50,851 nucleotides of DNA from assembly GCA_012837715.1 (NCBI GenBank), contig DUQR01000029.1, positions 1 through 50,851 on the forward strand, read 5' to 3'. Position numbers and translations under genes: made by a program. This DNA comes from Bacillota bacterium. Lineage in GTDB: Bacteria > Bacillota > UBA4882 > UBA10575. The notes beneath the pieces are model-generated. The model searched no databases and had not been told where the DNA came from. It saw nothing but the letters and a program-made list of their open reading frames with translations. Numbering within the stretch: the stretch's first letter is position 1; the number at the start of each line of letters is the position of its first letter. Below, one piece after another: positions 40,853 through 49,133 of this stretch.

Positions 40853-42650
40853 CCGGCTTCACCTCCATTGGCAGCCTAATCACCACTTTAGTGTATTCCC
40901 CCTCCCGACTGTCGAGGGCCAAGCCGTAATCCACTCCATAGATCAACTGGATTCGATCGTGGATGTTTCGCAGGCCGATCCCATTGTTGGCCTTGCCCCT
41001 GTCCCCATCCTCTTTGGCTAATAGGCCGACCAATTTTTGCCGGCTGATGCCGACACCATTATCCCAAACCGAGATGACCAGCTGTTGCTGTTGTTCAGTG
41101 ATGGATAAAACAACTTCCCCGGAACCATCCTTCGGTTCAATCCCGTGGAAAACGGCATTCTCCACAAGAGGCTGTAGGGTAAACTTGGGAATTAAGCAAT
41201 TGAGGAGAACAGGCGCTTCGATGATCCGTCGAAAGCCGATTTTACCACGGTAACGGATTTTCTGAATATACATATAGTCGTCGAGGAGGGCTAATTCTTC
41301 CCGGATGGTTATTTTCTCATTCACATCTCCCATGACCGCCCGGAGTAACCGGCCTAAGGAACTGATCATCGCCCGGATCCCATCCGCCCCTTGCAAGGTA
41401 GCCATCCATTTGATTGAGTTTAAAGTGTTATGCAAAAAGTGGGGGTTAATCTGGCTTTGGAGGAGACGGACCTCCGTCTTTCTAATGTTTTCCTCGATTT
41501 GCAGGCGTTCATCCAGAAGATTTTGAATCTGCTGGGACATGCGGGTAATCGCCCGTCCTAAAACCCCAATTTCGTCGTTGTTTCTCAAGACCACTTCCCG
41601 GCCGAAATCCCCGCCGGCGATGCGGTTTACGGTCTCGGTCAGTGAGCGAATAGGCTTCCACAGGTTTTCCGATAAGAATAAGGAAAACCACAAGCACAAA
41701 AAGATGGTCCCACCGGCCAGCCAAAAGGTGGTGATCGCTATTAACTGGCGCTGTCTTTGCAGTTCATCTAGACGGGTAATAAGGGTGACATGGGTTTTCG
41801 TTCTTTCCGCAGCCCGGTGGACCACCAAGTAGCTTTGGTTCCCTGCAGTCACCTCAAAGTAAGGCCGTTCTTCTTCTATCAATCCCTCTAAGAGCTGGGA
41901 CCAATCGGCTGCCGACTCCTGGGCGCCGTAGTGGTCACTGAAGAAGAGACGTCCGGAGGCGTCATGGATAAAGAGAAAGGCTTCCTTTTCCGCGACTAAG
42001 CCACTATAGGACTGGCGAAAAAAGGAGGGTTTGAGCTGAAGCACAATCGAACCGAGGATTTTTCCGTTCTGAATATCGATAAATCCCCGGTAGACGGGGA
42101 TGATGTACGGGTTGGAAGTGCGGGAAGAGTAGTTTGGGGTTATCGCTCCCCAGGTGAGTACACTGGAATGGGAGATCCCTTGTTGGAACCAGGGTTCGTT
42201 GGCGAAGACGGCCGGATCAATCCGGTAGCTATCCGGACCATACCGGATGTCAATCCCATTATGCCCCAGGAGAAAGAAGGCATTAACATGCTCCATGATG
42301 GGCAGGAAGCGGAACTGGTTTTCAATCTTCTGGACGACATTGATGTTCTGCTGGTCATAACGTTTGGCTTCTTCCGGGGTCCGTTGCAGCAGACTGAGCA
42401 CATCCCGATCCAAATACAACCAGTTGGTAAACTGATAAGCCTCTTCAATCTGCTGTTCCACATTGTTTAAAATATGAGCGAGCAGGATGACATAGGTATC
42501 ACCGACATTTGCTTCTAATGCCTTTTTTGAGTCCACATAGTAGAAAACACTGATGGTGACCGCCGGGATAAAGGCAATAAACATAAAGCCCAGTAAAAGC
42601 TTTTTTTTTAGACCCCAAGACCGCATTTGAAAGCGTTCTTTAATATCCAT
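40830..42650 (-). CDS. YesM-type sensor histidine kinase
   Basis: A 606-residue membrane kinase. The first transmembrane helix is near 15-40, followed by an extracytoplasmic Cache-like sensor of about 240 residues, a second helix (about 300-325) and a HAMP linker. A His_kinase domain carries the phosphoacceptor in LQSQINPHFLHNTLNSIKW, and a HATPase has N box LQPLVENAVFHGI and G box NNGIGLRN. This architecture senses extracellular carbohydrates in Gram-positive sugar operons, with or without the binding protein. ATG 42650 is preferred to 42659 because of AAGGATG at suitable spacing. It starts the locus, with the regulator gene overlapping its end. Confidence 0.94.
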   Translation of the reverse strand: MDIKERFQMRSWGLKKKLLLGFMFIAFIPAVTISVFYYVDSKKALEANVGDTYVILLAHILNNVEQQIEEAYQFTNWLYLDRDVLSLLQRTPEEAKRYDQQNINVVQKIENQFRFLPIMEHVNAFFLLGHNGIDIRYGPDSYRIDPAVFANEPWFQQGISHSSVLTWGAITPNYSSRTSNPYIIPVYRGFIDIQNGKILGSIVLQLKPSFFRQSYSGLVAEKEAFLFIHDASGRLFFSDHYGAQESAADWSQLLEGLIEEERPYFEVTAGNQSYLVVHRAAERTKTHVTLITRLDELQRQRQLIAITTFWLAGGTIFLCLWFSLFLSENLWKPIRSLTETVNRIAGGDFGREVVLRNNDEIGVLGRAITRMSQQIQNLLDERLQIEENIRKTEVRLLQSQINPHFLHNTLNSIKWMATLQGADGIRAMISSLGRLLRAVMGDVNEKITIREELALLDDYMYIQKIRYRGKIGFRRIIEAPVLLNCLIPKFTLQPLVENAVFHGIEPKDGSGEVVLSITEQQQQLVISVWDNGVGISRQKLVGLLAKEDGDRGKANNGIGLRNIHDRIQLIYGVDYGLALDSREGEYTKVVIRLPMEVKPDGESDDC

Positions 42651-42760
42651 CGGCGCCATCCTTTTGTCACTGATTTGTTAATATTTTTCGATGTTGTTCT
42701 GAAAAAACCTCCTTTAATTCGTACTGCTTTTCTTTCTCACCTTATTGCCCCACGCTCTGG

Positions 42761-42826
42761 GCTTTTTGCATCGTCCTTTACTTCAACAATTCCAATACGA
42801 TAAAATCGCAAAAAATTGTTGACGAT
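42761..42826. repeat. Partial palindromic element D with hairpin
   Basis: GCTTTTTGCATCGTC followed by CCAATACGATAAAATCG resembles one arm of the element at 29490 (about seven of ten positions by eye). Here a different stem closes it: ATCGTC (42770-42775) with GACGAT (42821-42826), and CAACAATT (42784-42791) with AATTGTTG (42814-42821). It lies at the 3' end of the CNNM-type gene and may act as its terminator. Confidence 0.5.
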
Positions 42827-44118
42827 TATCCTTTACAAGCTTTAACTTTGACGATTCTTTTTTCGGCCATTTCTTCAACTTTAAAAACCAACCCCTCAAA
42901 CTCGATTACCGGCTTTTCCTCTTCCCGCGGTATTCTCCCTAATTGACCGATTAAAAAGCCGCTTAAGGTGTCGTAATCATTGACCGGTAAATCCACCTTG
43001 AGGACGTCAGATACCCGTTCCAAACTTGCTGCCCCATTAAGCAGAAAAGTGTTCTCATCCAGCTTTTCAAAGTCCTTTTCGACCTCATCATATTCGTCAA
43101 AGATATTACCGACAATCTCCTCGATTAAATCCTCGATCGTGACGATCCCGGCCGTACCCCCATACTCATCAATCGCCACCGCCATATGGGTCTTTCGATT
43201 CTGTAACTCTCTAAGCAACTGATCGGTCTTTTTCGAGGCGGGAACAAAATAGGGCTGTCGCATGATCTTTTTCATACTGAAAGCTTCCCTGTTCTCCCCT
43301 AAAAGCTGAATTAGATCTTTAATATTCAAGATCCCGACAATATTATCAATATCATCCTCATACACCGGGTACCTTGTGTATTTTTCCCTGTTAATCACGG
43401 CAAAGATCTCTTTTAAACCAGCCGCGATGGGAATCCCAACGATATCTGTCCGGTGTGTCATGATCTCGGAGACGATTTTATTATCAAACTCGAAGATATT
43501 GTTAATCATCTCCTTTTCGCTTTCGTCGATCGCCCCTCTTTCTTCCCCTACATCCACCAACATGCGAATTTCTTCTTCGGTGATCTGTTTTTCATCGGCA
43601 TGGGGGTCAATCCCAAAAAGGCGCACCACAAAGTTGGTTGAGGCTGTAAGCAGTTTAACAAAGGGGGAGGCGCCTATCGATAAAAAATACAAAGGTAAGA
43701 CTACAAAAAAGGAGATTGGCTCAGCCTTCTTCATGGCCAGTCGTTTGGGGACTAATTCCCCTAAAACCAAGGTGAAATAGGAAAGAATGATCGTGATGAT
43801 GATAACGGCCGCCGTTTTTAAGACATTTTCCCCCATTGGAAGCTGCGCCCTTTTGATGAGCTTTACTAACGGACCGGCGAAACTTTCAGCAGCAAAGGCA
43901 CTGGCTAGAAACCCCGCCAGGGTGATCCCAATTTGAATCGTGGCCAGAAACTTGCTCGGCTCGCTTAAAACCTTCCTGATCTGTTTGGCTTTTTTATTCC
44001 CTTCGTCGGCCAGATATTTGATCTTGTTTTCATTCAAAGAGATTAAGGCGATTTCCGACGCGGCAAAAAAGGCATTGAGCACAATCAGCATCATTAAAAG
44101 AAAGAGTTGAGAAAGCAA
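42826..44118 (-). CDS. CNNM/CorC-type membrane protein with CBS domains (hemolysin-family)
   Basis: A 430-residue protein: DUF21/CNNM membrane domain with four helices (about 1-190, including ASEIALISLNENKIKYLADEG), a CBS pair (EIMTHRTDIVGIP near 213 and ASKKTDQLLRELQNRKTHMA near 280) and a C-terminal CorC_HlyC domain. Characterised relatives (CorC, MpfA, YhdP) transport magnesium out of the cell or modulate this. The name hemolysin is historical. The start is TTG 44118 behind GGAGG at ten bases. The gene is divergent from the alcohol dehydrogenase gene. Confidence 0.9.
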   Translation of the reverse strand: MLSQLFLLMMLIVLNAFFAASEIALISLNENKIKYLADEGNKKAKQIRKVLSEPSKFLATIQIGITLAGFLASAFAAESFAGPLVKLIKRAQLPMGENVLKTAAVIIITIILSYFTLVLGELVPKRLAMKKAEPISFFVVLPLYFLSIGASPFVKLLTASTNFVVRLFGIDPHADEKQITEEEIRMLVDVGEERGAIDESEKEMINNIFEFDNKIVSEIMTHRTDIVGIPIAAGLKEIFAVINREKYTRYPVYEDDIDNIVGILNIKDLIQLLGENREAFSMKKIMRQPYFVPASKKTDQLLRELQNRKTHMAVAIDEYGGTAGIVTIEDLIEEIVGNIFDEYDEVEKDFEKLDENTFLLNGAASLERVSDVLKVDLPVNDYDTLSGFLIGQLGRIPREEEKPVIEFEGLVFKVEEMAEKRIVKVKACKG

Positions 44119-44412
44119 ATATATTCATCCTCCAATAAGTATTTATACCCAGAAGCAAGAGGAAAAGTGCGTAATTCTTATGTGCTTTTAGGCCTGATCG
44201 CCGCAATCCCCAGTGCTTTTATACTTTCGACCGCTTTTTGTTACCATTTTAGTATGAGAATGCTCCGCTTAAAGCAAACAGTGTTATTTTTGTGTCTTAT
44301 ATGGAAGGAAAAAACATCCGGCATGGTAAACGAATCAATGATGATGAGTACTGGTCCAAAAAGTTTAAACGCTATTATTTTCCGAAATAATGTAATAAAA
44401 GGAGGAATAGTA
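44119..44412 (+). other. Divergent intergenic region
   Basis: An open plus-strand frame in phase with the dehydrogenase crosses this region from 44107 but has no ribosome binding site or conserved sequence. The dehydrogenase start at 44413 is marked by GGAGG at 44401. I see no convincing promoter boxes. Confidence 0.4.
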
Positions 44413-45696
44413 ATGGATTTGAAGGAACGCGCAGCAAAGCTTTTGCATGATTTTCGAGGAGAAAACTACGTTTTTGGCCTTAATGTCTTGGACCAAGTTG
44501 GGACGCTAGCCGCCGCTTACGCCGATAATGCCTTGGTCATTAGCAATACCACCTACCGCAAGCCCGTAGCCGACCAGGTCGTGGCTTCCCTGAAAAAACA
44601 CGGAGTGAAGCTAGCCGGTGCGCGGATTGTGCCTGGTGCCCGCCCCAACTGTCCACGGGAGGATGTATACCGGATTGAAAGCTATCTTCTCCACTGTAAA
44701 CCGGATTGTATCATCGCCATCGGCGGAGGAAGCACCTTGGACGCCGCCAAAGCCGCCAATCTCCTAGCAACCTTAGGCGAATACAATCCCGAGATCGATC
44801 CTTATTTCGGTACCGGTTTGGTGAGCGCCGCTTTGCAAAAAACCGGCAAAAGGCTCCTCCCCTTGATCGCGGTCCAAACCGCTGCTAGTTCCGGGGCGCA
44901 TTTGACCAAATACTCAAATGTCACCGACCCAGTGGCTGGGCAAAAGAAACTCATCGTTGATGAAGCCATCATTCCGGCCAAAGCGGTTTTCGACTACACC
45001 GTGACCGAAAGCATGCCTCCCAACCTGACCGTTGACGGTGCGTTAGATGGGCTCGCCCATTGTTTGGAAGTCTTTTACGGAGTAAAACCGGCCCAGTATG
45101 ATTTGGCCAAGGAGATTGCCGAGGTTGCCATAGAGTTGATTGTTAAGTATACCGGCCGGGTCGTGGAGAATCCCCATGACCATGAAGGCAGAGAAGCCCT
45201 GGGACTAGCCACCGACCTTGGCGGTTATGCGATCATGGTTGGCGGGACCAACGGCGCCCACTTGACCAGTTTCTCCCTGGTCGATCTTACCAGCCACGGT
45301 CGGGCTTGTGGGATCATGAACCCATACTATACCGTCTTTTTCGCCCCGGTGGTTGAGAAACAGCTTCGTCTGGTCGGCGGGATCTTCCAGCGTGCTGGTT
45401 TGATCAGTCAGAATCTTAATCAGTTACGCGGTCGGGAACTGGGAATCGCCGTCGCCGAAGGAATGGTGGCCTTTAGCAAAAGCATTAACTCCCCGACCAC
45501 CTTGGGAGAACTGCCCGGGTTCACCAACGAACATATCGAACGGGCGCTTACTGCCGCTAAGGACCCCCAGCTTGACATGAAACTAAAGAATATGCCGGTT
45601 CCTTTAAATGCCGCTCTGGTCGATGAATACCTCGCCCCCATTTTAGCCGCCGCCCAAAACGGCGACTTCAATCTGATCAAGAATATGAACCTGTGA
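44413..45696 (+). CDS. Iron-containing alcohol dehydrogenase
   Basis: A 427-residue group III dehydrogenase. The NAD-binding GGGST motif is in IIAIGGGSTLDAAKAA near residue 100. Metal ligands are an Asp in the TVDGALDGLAHCLEV segment (about 215-230) and the His residues of that segment, GTNGAHLTSFSLV and TSHGRACG. It interconverts an alcohol and an aldehyde or ketone with NAD(P)H; candidates are ethanol, butanol or 1,2-propanediol metabolism. ATG 44413 follows AAAAGGAGG. It stands alone; no strong terminator is seen behind it before the promoter at 45808. Confidence 0.93.
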   Translation: MDLKERAAKLLHDFRGENYVFGLNVLDQVGTLAAAYADNALVISNTTYRKPVADQVVASLKKHGVKLAGARIVPGARPNCPREDVYRIESYLLHCKPDCIIAIGGGSTLDAAKAANLLATLGEYNPEIDPYFGTGLVSAALQKTGKRLLPLIAVQTAASSGAHLTKYSNVTDPVAGQKKLIVDEAIIPAKAVFDYTVTESMPPNLTVDGALDGLAHCLEVFYGVKPAQYDLAKEIAEVAIELIVKYTGRVVENPHDHEGREALGLATDLGGYAIMVGGTNGAHLTSFSLVDLTSHGRACGIMNPYYTVFFAPVVEKQLRLVGGIFQRAGLISQNLNQLRGRELGIAVAEGMVAFSKSINSPTTLGELPGFTNEHIERALTAAKDPQLDMKLKNMPVPLNAALVDEYLAPILAAAQNGDFNLIKNMNL

Positions 45697-45807
45697 ATCC
45701 AAGGTTGTCTTTGGCGGTATTTTGTTTGTGCTCTGCCAGTCATCAGTGGCATTGTTGTATCCTTCGACAACAAAAAGCTAGCAAAAGCATGGCAACAATT
45801 TTTTAAA

Positions 45808-45858
45808 TTGATACCGACTTGCATGGATCATATCATTATGATATCATACTAGTATCAA
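45808..45858 (+). promoter_or_regulatory. Promoter with nested dyads upstream of the SPFH gene
   Basis: TTGATA (45808-45813), 17 bp and TATCAT (45831-45836) form a promoter. ATATCATTATGATAT (45830-45844) is a palindrome over the -10 box. TTGATAC (45808-45814) and GTATCAA (45852-45858) form an inverted pair around the whole region, and ATACTAGTAT is a third dyad. A repressor site is likely. The ribbon-helix-helix protein encoded downstream is one candidate to bind it. Confidence 0.65.
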
Positions 45859-45880
45859 TATGGAAGGAAAGGAGATAATT

Positions 45881-46900
45881 ATGAAAGAACAAGTTTTAAA
45901 GGCGAAAGCCGGGATGCCTAGGTTAATTCTTTTTATCCTCCTCTACCTGGCCGCTATTGCCCTTATTATCCTCGGGGGAGTTCTTATCGACAGAGGAGCA
46001 AGTGGATTCGGCGGGTTACTTTTAGCAGTGGGAATTTTATGGGTGCTCATTGGTTTTATCCCCTTTTTGGGGCTTAAGATCATCAAGCCCCAAGAAGCCT
46101 TGGTTCTCACCCTGTTCGGAAAATATATCGGTACCCTGAAAGATCCCGGCTTCTATTACGTACATCCTTTCGCGGTGGCGGTCAATCCGGCGGCCAAAAC
46201 CCGTTTGGGCCAAAGCGGAGATGTAGAAAGCAGCCCGAAACTGACCATTTCTTCTGCGGGTAATATTATGCAGACTAACGGGGTAAACAAAAAAATCTCC
46301 CTTAAAATCATGACCTTAAATAATAGTAAGCAAAAAGTGAATGATGCTTTAGGTAATCCTGTGGAAATTGGTATTGCCGTCATGTGGCGAGTTGTTGACA
46401 CCGCCAAGGCTGTTTTCAATGTGGATAATTATAAAGAATATCTCTCGCTACAATGCGATAGCGCCGTCCGCAATATCGTCCGCATCTACCCGTACGATGT
46501 GGCCCCGGGCATTGACACCACCGGTGACGGCGAGCCGGACGAAGGGAGCCTCCGTGGTTCCAGTATGATCGTGGCTGAGCGGATCCGTAAAGAAATTCAA
46601 GACAAAGTGGAAAATGCAGGTCTGGAAATTCTCGAAGCACGCATCACCTATCTGGCTTACGCTCCGGAAATTGCCGCTGTCATGCTCCAACGGCAGCAAG
46701 CCAGCGCCGTTATTGACGCCAGAAAAATGATCGTCGACGGGGCTGTAAGTATAGTCGAGATGGCTTTGGAGAAGCTCAATCAAAATGATGTAGTCAAACT
46801 TGATGAGGAGCGGAAGGCCGCTATGGTATCTAATTTACTAGTTATCCTCTGTGGTAATAAGGATGCCCAGCCTGTCATCAATAGCGGCAGTCTTTACTAA
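45881..46900 (+). CDS. SPFH/band-7 domain membrane protein
   Basis: A 339-residue protein. Two N-terminal membrane helices (about 14-34 and 42-64) are followed by an SPFH domain (about 70-260; IKPQEALVLTLFGKYIGTLKDPGFYYVHPF is its typical start) and a short coiled C-terminus. SPFH proteins form membrane-associated cages that scaffold proteases or lipid domains; no NfeD-like partner is seen. ATG 45881 follows AAAGGAG; the frame to 45860 includes that site. A ribbon-helix-helix gene follows after two bases, as in many Bacillota genomes, so the pair is probably an operon. Confidence 0.92.
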   Translation: MKEQVLKAKAGMPRLILFILLYLAAIALIILGGVLIDRGASGFGGLLLAVGILWVLIGFIPFLGLKIIKPQEALVLTLFGKYIGTLKDPGFYYVHPFAVAVNPAAKTRLGQSGDVESSPKLTISSAGNIMQTNGVNKKISLKIMTLNNSKQKVNDALGNPVEIGIAVMWRVVDTAKAVFNVDNYKEYLSLQCDSAVRNIVRIYPYDVAPGIDTTGDGEPDEGSLRGSSMIVAERIRKEIQDKVENAGLEILEARITYLAYAPEIAAVMLQRQQASAVIDARKMIVDGAVSIVEMALEKLNQNDVVKLDEERKAAMVSNLLVILCGNKDAQPVINSGSLY

Positions 46901-46902
46901 AA

Positions 46903-47100
46903 TTGACTAATCCGAAAAAGCAAATTCCACTTCGTCTATCACAAAAGCTTTATGAGGAGCTTGCGGCCTGGGCTGAGCAAGATTTCCGGTCAATTAACGG
47001 CCAGATCGAATATCTGCTCACCGAATGTGTCCGGCAAAGGAAAAAAACGGGCAAATATCTCCCCGAGTTTTTAGTTGAGAAAAAGACACCGGAGCGGTAG
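46903..47100 (+). CDS. Ribbon-helix-helix (Arc-like) protein
   Basis: A 65-residue protein with one Arc-type fold. The beta strand KKQIPLRLSQ is followed by helices KLYEELAAWAEQDF and SINGQIEYLLTECVRQRKK. Arc-like proteins bind DNA as dimers through the strand. TTG 46903 lies two bases behind the SPFH stop codon without its own binding site, so its translation is coupled. The nested dyads at the operon promoter are a possible target. It could also serve as a structural partner of the SPFH protein. Confidence 0.82.
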   Translation: MTNPKKQIPLRLSQKLYEELAAWAEQDFRSINGQIEYLLTECVRQRKKTGKYLPEFLVEKKTPER

Positions 47101-47128
47101 AACCCTAGGGGAGAGCCGCAGTTTAACT

Positions 47129-47168
47129 AAACACCCCGCTTGCAATTTAGTTGTAAGCAGGGTGTTTT
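47129..47168 (+). terminator. Terminator of the SPFH operon
   Basis: AACACCCCGCTTGCAA (47130-47145) pairs with TTGTAAGCAGGGTGTT (47151-47166) with two mismatches, followed by further T residues. Confidence 0.85.
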
Positions 47169-47187
47169 CTTACTCATTAAACCGCTC

Positions 47188-47216
47188 TTGACAGAAGCCC
47201 ATAGGGGTATTAAGAT
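47188..47216 (+). promoter_or_regulatory. Promoter of the MATE gene
   Basis: TTGACA (47188-47193), a 17-bp spacer and TAAGAT (47211-47216). It lies 20 bp behind the terminator of the SPFH operon and 70 bp before the start codon. Confidence 0.75.
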
Positions 47217-47286
47217 CGATTTTATATGTATTAGAAGGCAACTAGCGCTTCAGTTTTTTCTTAGCTTAGGGAGGAAGGATATAGGC

Positions 47287-48672
47287 ATGATTAAAGATCT
47301 TTTTGCTCCGAAAGACATGACCCAAGGAGCACCTTGGAAAAGGATTGCTGAGTTCACCATCCCCATGTTCATCGGGAATGTGGCCCAACAGTTTTATAAT
47401 ACCGCCGATTCCATTATTGTCGGCCGCTATATCGGCGACAACGCCCTTGCCGCGGTGGGCAGCGCCGCACCGATCTTATTTTTATTAATGGTTCTTTTTG
47501 TCGGCATCTCGGTAGGAGCCGGGATCATGGTCTCCCAATATTTCGGGGCCAAGGATCGGGAAAACCTTTCCCGCACCATCGGCAACTGTCTTACCCAAAC
47601 GGCCCTTGCCTCGGTGGTCATTATGGTGATCGGCCCTTTGGCGAGTAAACCCCTGCTTATCCTTCTTAACACCCCGCCTTCCATTCTGGATTGGTGCGCC
47701 GATTACCTGAATATTTTTTTCCTGGGGAGCGCCGGCTTTGCCTTTTATAATATTTTAGCCGGGGTCTTACGCGGCCTAGGTGATTCCTTTTCCGCTTTGG
47801 TCTTTCTCCTGATTTCCACGGCACTCAATGTTTGGTTGGATATTGTCTTTGTCGCCCGGTTCGGAATGGGCGTTCCCGGTGTAGCCTTAGCAACGGTTAT
47901 TGCCCAAGGAATATCAGCCTTCTTCTGTCTATTAAAATTACTAAAGATGAAAGATAGCTTTGATCTCAATTGGTCGGCGCTGAAACCAACCAAAAAGCAT
48001 TCAATGGACCTAATTAGACTAGGCTTACCTTCCGGTTTGACCCAGGCCATCTTCTCCCTGGCGATGATTGTTGTCCAGTCCCTGACCAATACCTTCGGCG
48101 AAATGGTTATCGCCTGTAATGTGATTGTTATGCGTGTGGATGGGTTTGCGATGATGCCCAATTTTTCCTTTGGCGCCGCCATGACCACCTTTGCCGGGCA
48201 GAATTTCGGGGCTAACCGACTGGATCGGATTCACCAGGGAACGAAGGATGGCGCTAAAATGGCAGTGGCAGTATCGACCGTAATCACCATTTTCCTCTTG
48301 TTCTTCGGTCACCACCTGATGAGGGTCTTTACTGACACGGCGGAACTTGTTGATCTAAGTATGCGGATGATGCGGATCTTGGCCGTTGGATATATAGCGG
48401 TAGCGGTCACCCAATCTTTATCAGGGGTGATGCGGGGGGCCGGAGATACCATTACGCCCATGTGGATTTCTTTGATTACTGTAGTTGCGCTCCGCGTCCC
48501 CATCGCGTATGGAATTGCTTACTTCACCAGAAGCGATGCCTACCCTACCGGTAGACCCGAGTCCACCTTTATCTCCCTTCTTCTCTCTTGGACCCTAGGG
48601 GCCTTCATCACCTATATTTTTTATCACAAAGGCGCTTGGCGAAAAAAGAGGGTAAGTTCTGAGGTTCAATAA
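47287..48672 (+). CDS. MATE-family efflux transporter
   Basis: A 461-residue membrane protein with twelve predicted helices in two homologous halves. The first has FTIPMFIGNVAQQFYNTADSIIVGRYIG and GIMVSQYFGAKD; the second has RLGLPSGLTQAIFSLAMIVVQ and AGQNFGANR. It belongs to the DinF/NorM-like branch and would export cationic drugs or metabolites against sodium or proton entry. ATG 47287 follows GGGAGGAAGG; the frame to 47140 starts inside the upstream terminator and is rejected. It ends at the bidirectional terminator shared with the converging HMA gene. Confidence 0.94.
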   Translation: MIKDLFAPKDMTQGAPWKRIAEFTIPMFIGNVAQQFYNTADSIIVGRYIGDNALAAVGSAAPILFLLMVLFVGISVGAGIMVSQYFGAKDRENLSRTIGNCLTQTALASVVIMVIGPLASKPLLILLNTPPSILDWCADYLNIFFLGSAGFAFYNILAGVLRGLGDSFSALVFLLISTALNVWLDIVFVARFGMGVPGVALATVIAQGISAFFCLLKLLKMKDSFDLNWSALKPTKKHSMDLIRLGLPSGLTQAIFSLAMIVVQSLTNTFGEMVIACNVIVMRVDGFAMMPNFSFGAAMTTFAGQNFGANRLDRIHQGTKDGAKMAVAVSTVITIFLLFFGHHLMRVFTDTAELVDLSMRMMRILAVGYIAVAVTQSLSGVMRGAGDTITPMWISLITVVALRVPIAYGIAYFTRSDAYPTGRPESTFISLLLSWTLGAFITYIFYHKGAWRKKRVSSEVQ

Positions 48673-48677
48673 AAAAA

Positions 48678-48693
48678 GCCGCATGAATGCGGC
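48678..48693. terminator. Bidirectional terminator
   Basis: GCCGCA-TGAA-TGCGGC (48678-48693). On the minus strand it is followed by seven T residues, giving a strong end for the HMA-protein gene. It also closes the MATE gene on the plus strand. Confidence 0.88.
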
Positions 48694-48701
48694 CGATTTC
48701 C

Positions 48702-48929
48702 CTATCTTACTTGCTTTTTTATGACCTCATACCCCAGGGCGGTAATGGCCTTTTCAATTTGATCGATGGTTATTTTGTCCTCATCAAAATTCAGCTTTAC
48801 TTTACTGGCGTTGAAGAGGACATTGACGCTTTCTTTATCGACGCCTGCCAAAGATTTCACCGCGTTTTCAATCTTTTGCAGGCATGAGGGACAAGCTAAG
48901 GTTTCCAGTTGAAGCGTAGCCTTTTTCAT
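48702..48929 (-). CDS. HMA-domain metallochaperone (CopZ-like)
   Basis: A 75-residue ferredoxin-fold heavy-metal-associated domain: LQLETLACPSCLQKIENAVK contains the CxxC metal site (CPSC). The rest (VNVLFNASKVKLNFDEDK, IEKAITALGYEV) follows the HMA pattern. It binds a soft metal ion in the cytoplasm and may deliver it to the P-type ATPase encoded upstream in the same direction. CopZ usually has MxCxxC (GMTCxHC); TLACPSC is unusual, so copper is not certain. ATG 48929 follows AAAAGGAGTGATCTTA. A complete palindromic element lies between the two genes. Confidence 0.85.
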   Translation of the reverse strand: MKKATLQLETLACPSCLQKIENAVKSLAGVDKESVNVLFNASKVKLNFDEDKITIDQIEKAITALGYEVIKKQVR

Positions 48930-48955
48930 TAAGATCACTCCTTTTCTTTATCTTC

Positions 48956-49070
48956 GCCTTTTGCGTTGTCTCTTGCTTAATCTTCCCAAGACAATACATT
49001 GACCACCTGGTTCAAGTTAAACAGTATACATTGGATCAGGACCATTTTTATTATTTACAACACAAAAAGC
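48956..49070. repeat. Palindromic MITE-like element B (115 bp)
   Basis: GCCTTTTGCGTTG (48956-48968) and CAACACAAAAAGC (49058-49070) form the inverted ends with two mismatches. Length, ends and inner ACAATACATTG/CAGTATACATTGG segments match the element at 29490-29607. It lies between the P-type ATPase and HMA-protein genes. Confidence 0.75.
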
Positions 49071-49133
49071 TTATATCCTACACGATAGTATGTTCAAAGA
49101 CCGCCATCTGCTTTCACTTGTAGGTTTAGAATC

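Noticed and set aside
44107-44412. N-terminal extension of the alcohol dehydrogenase
   Set aside because: The family starts near MDLKERAAKLL; GGAGG at 44401 marks ATG 44413, and the extension has no conserved sequence.
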